NCBI RefSeq assembly: GCF_014207355.1
Contig: NZ_JACHEF010000003.1
Coordinates: 161,763 to 225,762 of the forward strand
Reading direction: 5' to 3'
Length of the DNA stretch: 64,000 bases
Source: Mesorhizobium sangaii
GTDB lineage: Bacteria; Pseudomonadota; Alphaproteobacteria; Rhizobiales; Rhizobiaceae
Both the position numbers and the translations under genes were made by a program. Shown here piece after piece: positions 59,962 through 64,000 of this stretch. How positions within the stretch are numbered: position 1 is the first letter of the stretch; every line of letters begins with the position of its first letter. Below the pieces are notes generated by a model. It was not told the origin of the DNA. It did no database searches and saw only the letters and a list, made by a program, of their open reading frames with translations.

Positions 59962-61281
59962 AAGTTTTTCGTTGCCGGTCTCGGTGATGAGGATCTGCTC
60001 TTCGATCTTGACGCCCTCGCGCCCGCCCAGCCGGCCGATATAGCTTTCCACGCACAGCACCATGCCTGGTTCGAGTGCGCCGTCCGGCGTGTCGGGGGTC
60101 CAGTCGCTGGCATGCGGCAAGGTCGGGTATTCGTCGGCCAGGCCGACGCCGTGATAGAGCACGCCGTAACGCGTCGGAAAACAATCTCCGGGCGGTACCG
60201 CCGAGCGTTCGACAAGGTCGCGGAATGAGGTGCCCGGCTGCATCAATTGCGTGTTGTGCCCGATCTGATCGGCGGCGATGCGGAACAGGTCGCGTTGTTC
60301 GTTGGTCGGCTTTGCATCGCCGCACAGCCAGGTGCGCGACAGGTCGGCGCAGAAGCCATAGGGGCCGATCAGGTCGGTGTCGAAGGCGACCAGGTCGCCG
60401 GCGTCGATGCTGCGCGACGAGCATTCCTGGAACCACGGGTTGGTGCGCGGGCCTGATGTCAGCAGCCGCGTCTCGATCCATTCGCCACCACGCGCAATGT
60501 TGCCGCGATGCAGTTCGGCCCACAACTCGTTCTCGGAAATGCCAGGCCGAAGAGCCTGCTCCATCTCGCCCATCGCCGCCTCGCAAGCGACGATGGCGCG
60601 GCGCATGGCGAGAATTTCGTCCGATGATTTGATCAGCCGCGCATTTTCCATCACCGCTTCGCCATTGCCGATCGTCACACCCAGACGGGCGAGTTCCTCG
60701 ACGCCTTCCGGATTGATGTGATCGACCGCGATGCGGCTGTTGCCGCCGCCATGTTCCCTGACCAGATCGGCAATGCCGGCGGCCCAGCGGCGGACTTTTT
60801 GTTCGGTCAGCTCGCCGCCATAGAGGTACATCCATGACACCGCGGGGCGAACCTCGTCGACGACGCCGGAATGGTCGGACAGGTGCTCGCAGGAAAAATA
60901 GTCGAACAGCACCACCGGCCCGTCGATGGCGACGAAACAATGCCGCGTCGGGTTGTGCGCCACCCACAGCTGCATGTTGGTGGAATCGGTGGCGTAGCGG
61001 ATGTTGACAGGGTCGTAGAGCAGGGCGCCGGCATAGTCGCGGCGCTTCAACTCGGCGCGGATGCGGTCGAGCCGGTATTGGCGCATCGCCGGCAAATCGG
61101 GAGCGGCAATGCCTGCCGCCGCCCATTCAGCTTCCGCCTGCGCGCCATAGCCCAGCACATGCTGGTTGAGCGACGCCGCCTTCTGGCGGGAGGCGTCGCG
61201 CAATGCCTCTATCGAGCCAGGCTCGAACGGCATGATCTTGCGATGGCGGCCAAAACTGCCCTTTGGCGCCGCGCTGTCCAT
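59926..61281 (-). CDS. M24-family metalloenzyme, DddP-like
   Basis: A 451-residue creatinase/aminopeptidase-fold protein. The segments DPVNIRYATDSTNMQLW (~90-106) and GGEWIETRLLTSGPRTNPWFQEC (~265-287) closely resemble DddP, the DMSP lyase of roseobacters. The six expected metal ligands are kept: D301, D303, D313, H377, E412 and E427. DddP cleaves DMSP, a sulfonium analogue of betaine; this protein might do that or act on another small molecule. It follows the third flavoprotein gene with 4 nt between them, so the two are co-transcribed. Creatinase or Xaa-Pro peptidase activity is the main alternative. Confidence 0.8.
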   Translation of the reverse strand: MDSAAPKGSFGRHRKIMPFEPGSIEALRDASRQKAASLNQHVLGYGAQAEAEWAAAGIAAPDLPAMRQYRLDRIRAELKRRDYAGALLYDPVNIRYATDSTNMQLWVAHNPTRHCFVAIDGPVVLFDYFSCEHLSDHSGVVDEVRPAVSWMYLYGGELTEQKVRRWAAGIADLVREHGGGNSRIAVDHINPEGVEELARLGVTIGNGEAVMENARLIKSSDEILAMRRAIVACEAAMGEMEQALRPGISENELWAELHRGNIARGGEWIETRLLTSGPRTNPWFQECSSRSIDAGDLVAFDTDLIGPYGFCADLSRTWLCGDAKPTNEQRDLFRIAADQIGHNTQLMQPGTSFRDLVERSAVPPGDCFPTRYGVLYHGVGLADEYPTLPHASDWTPDTPDGALEPGMVLCVESYIGRLGGREGVKIEEQILITETGNEKLSTYPLDARLLG

Positions 61282-61285
61282 GGGC

Positions 61286-63856
61286 TCAGGTCCGCATCTT
61301 CTCGCCGCTCGGGTCGAACGGTGCTTCGACGTTGATGCGCGCCGGGCGCCGGTGTCCAAGGATCTCGATCTCGAACAGCCCGGCACTTTCGTCCTCGGCG
61401 AGTGCTGCCGGAACGTAGCCCTGTGCCATCGACTTCTGCACATAGTGCGCATAACCGCCTGATGTCACCCAGCCGACCACGCGCCAGTCGCCGTCGACAA
61501 TGCCGCGCACGGCCGAAGCGCCTTCAGCGGCCTTGGAGCCGCGTATTTCCTCGCCGCTATCGTCGAAGCGCGGCGCGCCGTAGCCATGCGGCTTTTCCAC
61601 CGTGCCGTAATCCTTGCTGGCCTTGGCCCAGATCGGCTCGTCGCCCATAACATCGGCGTCGGCGGCATCGACGATGAAGGAGACGCGGCGCAGTTTTGGC
61701 CCCTCGGCCTGTTCCTTGGCGGCAGCCTCGCGGCCGATGAAGTCGTTCTTCTCGAGCTTGATGAAGCGGTCCATCGCACCTTCGAACGGCCCATAGATCG
61801 GCCGCAACTCGCGGAACCAGGTCGGGAAGTTTTTTTCCAGGCGCATCGACAGTAGAGCGCGCATGCCGAAATCGACGAGGCCGAATTCCTCGCCGGCATC
61901 CTTGATCTGCTGATAAACCAAGCGCTGGTATGCCGGCGCCATCCAGATCTCGTAGCCGAGATCGCCGGTGTAGGTGATGCGGTTGACCATGCAAGGCGCG
62001 CCGGCGACGGCCATCTCGCGGAAATCCATGAAGCGGAAGGCTTTTGTCGAGATGTCGACATCGACGAGCTTCTGCAAGAGGTCGCGGGACTTAGGCCCGG
62101 CGATCGACAGACCGACCAGCGTCTGGTCGAAACGGTGGATGCGCACCGAACCATCCTTGGGCAGGTGCTTCTCGAACCAGCGCATGTGATATTTTTGCGC
62201 CGCCGACGAGCCCCAGATCATGAAGCGGTCTTCGCCGGCCTTGGCGATGGTGAAGTCGCCGATCAGCTTGCCGAATTCGTTGATCATCGGCGTCAGCACG
62301 ATGCGGCCGGTCTTCGGCATGCGGTTGGTCATCAGCCGGTTGAGGAAATCCTCGGCCGCTGGTCCCGACACTTCGTATTTGGCGAAGTTGGCGATCTCGG
62401 TGACGCCGACGCGCTCGCGGGTGGCGCGCACTTCCTCGCCGATCGGCCCAAAGTCGTTGGAGCGGTGGAAGGAGACGATGTCTTTCGGCTCCTTGCCCTT
62501 CGGCGCGAACCAAAGCGGGGTTTCGAGACCCCAGCTGTCGCCCATGACGGCGTTGTTGGCCAGCATCGTGTCGTAGAGCGGCGTCGTCTGCGCCGGCCGT
62601 GCGGCCGGCAGTTCCTCATTGGGAAAACGGATTGAGAAGCGGCGAGAATAATTCTCGCGCACCTTGGCGTTGGTGTAGCGCAGGCCGGCCCATTCGCCGA
62701 AGCGGGCAACGTCCATACCCCAGACGTCGAAGCCGGGATCGCCATGGACCATCCAGTTCGACAGCGCCAGACCGACGCCGCCACCCTGGCTGAAGCCGGC
62801 CATGACGGCGCAGGCGCACCAGAAATTGGTTAGGCCCTGCACCGGGCCGACCAGCGGGTTGCCGTCGAGCGCGAAGGTGAAGGGGCCGTTGATGATCTGC
62901 TTGATGCCGGCCTTCTCGATGCCGGGGAAATGCTTGAAGCCGATCTCCAGCGACGGCGCTATGCGGTCAAGGTCCGGCTGCAGCAATTCGTGGCCGAAAT
63001 CCCACGGCGTGTTGACCGGCGACCACGGCTTGCAGGCCTTTTCATAGGTGCCGAGCAGGATGCCGTTGCGCTCCTGGCGGGTGTAGATCTCGCCCTTGAA
63101 GTCGAGCACGCCGATCATCTCGCGGCCGGTCGACTTGTTGAATTCCTCGACCTCCGGCATCGGCTCGGTCAGAAGATACATGTGCTCCATCGCCAACACC
63201 GGCAATTCGACGCCGACCATACGGCCGATCTCGCGTGCCCACAGGCCGCCACAGTTCACGACGTGCTCGGCGTGAACCGTGCCCTGTTCGGTGACGACGT
63301 TCCAGGTGCCGTCGACCTCTTGCGTCAGCTCGACGACGCGGTTGCGCAGCACGATCTCGGCGCCGAGTTTCTTGGCGGCCTTGGAATAGGCAATCGTGGT
63401 GCCGGAAGGATCAAGATGGCCCTCGACCGGATCCCACATGGCGCCGACGAAGTTGGTCTCGTCCATCAGCGGGAACATCGCCTTGGCTTCGGACGGAGTG
63501 ATCAGCTCGGTGTCCATGCCGAGATAGCGGCCCTTGGCGTGGGCGAGCCGCAGGAAGTCCATGCGCTCCGGCGTATCCGCCATCATCACGCCGCCGGTCA
63601 GGTGCAGCGAGCAGGACTGGCCGGAAATCTCCTCGATTTCCTTGTAGAGCTGCACCGTATAGGCCTGCAGCTTGGCAACGTTGGGGTCGCCGTTCAGCGT
63701 GTGGAAGCCGCCCGCCGCATGCCAGGACGAGCCGGAGGTAAGCTCCGAGCGCTCGATCAGCATGATGTCGCTCCAGCCGGCCTTGGCCAGATGGTAGAGA
63801 ACCGAGCAGCCGACGACGCCGCCGCCGATGACAACCGCTTTTACATGAGATTTCAT
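61286..63856 (-). CDS. FAD-dependent oxidoreductase with GcvT domain (third dehydrogenase-like paralogue)
   Basis: An 856-residue flavoprotein. The FAD motif KAVVIGGGVVGCSVLYHLAKAGW is at ~6-28 and the covalent-FAD histidine H46 in GSSWHAAGG. DAO, middle and GcvT domains follow. It is closer to the 1783-4236 protein than to the 24043 one in these motifs. The start is ATG 63856. It is upstream of the DddP-like gene in one operon, so it may process an N-methyl product related to that enzyme's substrate. Function as a dimethylglycine or sarcosine dehydrogenase is likely but not certain. Confidence 0.9.
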   Translation of the reverse strand: MKSHVKAVVIGGGVVGCSVLYHLAKAGWSDIMLIERSELTSGSSWHAAGGFHTLNGDPNVAKLQAYTVQLYKEIEEISGQSCSLHLTGGVMMADTPERMDFLRLAHAKGRYLGMDTELITPSEAKAMFPLMDETNFVGAMWDPVEGHLDPSGTTIAYSKAAKKLGAEIVLRNRVVELTQEVDGTWNVVTEQGTVHAEHVVNCGGLWAREIGRMVGVELPVLAMEHMYLLTEPMPEVEEFNKSTGREMIGVLDFKGEIYTRQERNGILLGTYEKACKPWSPVNTPWDFGHELLQPDLDRIAPSLEIGFKHFPGIEKAGIKQIINGPFTFALDGNPLVGPVQGLTNFWCACAVMAGFSQGGGVGLALSNWMVHGDPGFDVWGMDVARFGEWAGLRYTNAKVRENYSRRFSIRFPNEELPAARPAQTTPLYDTMLANNAVMGDSWGLETPLWFAPKGKEPKDIVSFHRSNDFGPIGEEVRATRERVGVTEIANFAKYEVSGPAAEDFLNRLMTNRMPKTGRIVLTPMINEFGKLIGDFTIAKAGEDRFMIWGSSAAQKYHMRWFEKHLPKDGSVRIHRFDQTLVGLSIAGPKSRDLLQKLVDVDISTKAFRFMDFREMAVAGAPCMVNRITYTGDLGYEIWMAPAYQRLVYQQIKDAGEEFGLVDFGMRALLSMRLEKNFPTWFRELRPIYGPFEGAMDRFIKLEKNDFIGREAAAKEQAEGPKLRRVSFIVDAADADVMGDEPIWAKASKDYGTVEKPHGYGAPRFDDSGEEIRGSKAAEGASAVRGIVDGDWRVVGWVTSGGYAHYVQKSMAQGYVPAALAEDESAGLFEIEILGHRRPARINVEAPFDPSGEKMRT

Positions 63857-63949
63857 CAAGATAGGTCCGTTTTTGCGTAAACTGAATCAAGTTTTCTGGG
63901 TCTGCGGCGGAACGCCTCGACGCCGAGGTCAGCGGTCGCCGCGTGCCAT

Positions 63950-64000
63950 TTAGAAGTCGGTCGGCGCACCGCCCTCGGAGCGGCGCTTTTCGACGAAGGC
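63950..64000 (-). CDS. C-terminal end of an unidentified protein (5' end outside window)
   Basis: The last 16 codons of a minus-strand gene, ending AFVEKRRSEGGAPTDF. The pattern F-x-EKR resembles the C-terminus of enoyl-CoA hydratase-type proteins, but too little is present for a firm call. It is followed by the third flavoprotein gene 93 nt downstream. Confidence 0.4.
   Translation of the reverse strand, partial: AFVEKRRSEGGAPTDF

Noticed and set aside
1..64000. tRNA, rRNA, CRISPR arrays, integrases or insertion sequences
   Set aside because: No tRNA-like cloverleaf, no regularly spaced repeats and no transposase or integrase frame were seen; the segment looks like ordinary chromosome.

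Overview
The window looks like a chromosomal segment of a Mesorhizobium-type alphaproteobacterium (Hyphomicrobiales). The basis is high GC with GC-rich third positions, small DUF1127 proteins, DUF1194 and entericidin-type proteins, two copies of an intergenic repeat I recognise from Mesorhizobium, and soxBDAG in the rhizobial order. The genus is inferred from gene content and was not tested by alignment.

The dominant theme is methylated-amine and one-carbon metabolism. From the left: an operon on the minus strand (4236 to <1) encodes a dimethylglycine/sarcosine dehydrogenase-like flavoprotein, a homocysteine S-methyltransferase and an aminotransferase, headed by an XRE-cupin regulator. A divergent nitroreductase and an MFS exporter follow, then heterotetrameric sarcosine oxidase (soxBDAG, 12.6-7.5 kb, minus). 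At 12.8-15.8 kb are an MscS channel and a small secreted protein.

From 16.0 to 23.9 kb a plus-strand cluster encodes a HAD-UbiA fusion, a DprE1-like oxidase, an SMR-type membrane protein, an epimerase-like SDR, a class III aminotransferase, a GT-C-like membrane protein and an FkbM methyltransferase. It reads as a polyprenyl-phosphate pentose pathway feeding a surface glycan. A second dehydrogenase-like flavoprotein (24.0-26.6 kb), two small exported proteins, an ABC importer (28.1-30.7 kb) and a GlxA/AraC regulator (30.8-31.8 kb) follow. The regulator has two perfect palindromes upstream.

From 35.4 to 47.9 kb lies the most interesting system, an apparently complete corrinoid-dependent demethylation pathway linked to tetrahydrofolate. 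It has a non-pyrrolysine MttB-family methyltransferase, a corrinoid protein, an ASKHA/2Fe-2S corrinoid reactivator (RACo type), a methyl-THF:corrinoid methyltransferase, MetF, a MetV-like Fe-S protein, a PF13769 protein, a DUF1638 protein and a candidate ferredoxin. Unrelated genes (formyltransferase, DUF4893, SDR) are interspersed. A homocysteine/betaine methyltransferase at 55.8-56.8 kb shares a palindromic operator with the methyl-THF methyltransferase. A bipartite GCGAC-N16-GCGAC element recurs in the same orientation upstream of the corrinoid-protein gene, the second flavoprotein and, more weakly, the MetF operon. The right end has an ArsR stress operon, an ECF sigma factor with a membrane-anchored VWA protein, a desaturase with its XRE regulator, a PhnD-like protein, a DddP-like M24 enzyme and a third flavoprotein (61.3-63.9 kb).

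Taken together, the window can be read as a route that strips methyl groups from betaine-like compounds, by corrinoid or homocysteine transfer, and then oxidises dimethylglycine and sarcosine with flavoproteins, sending C1 units to THF. No tRNA, rRNA, CRISPR array, insertion sequence or obvious riboswitch was seen.
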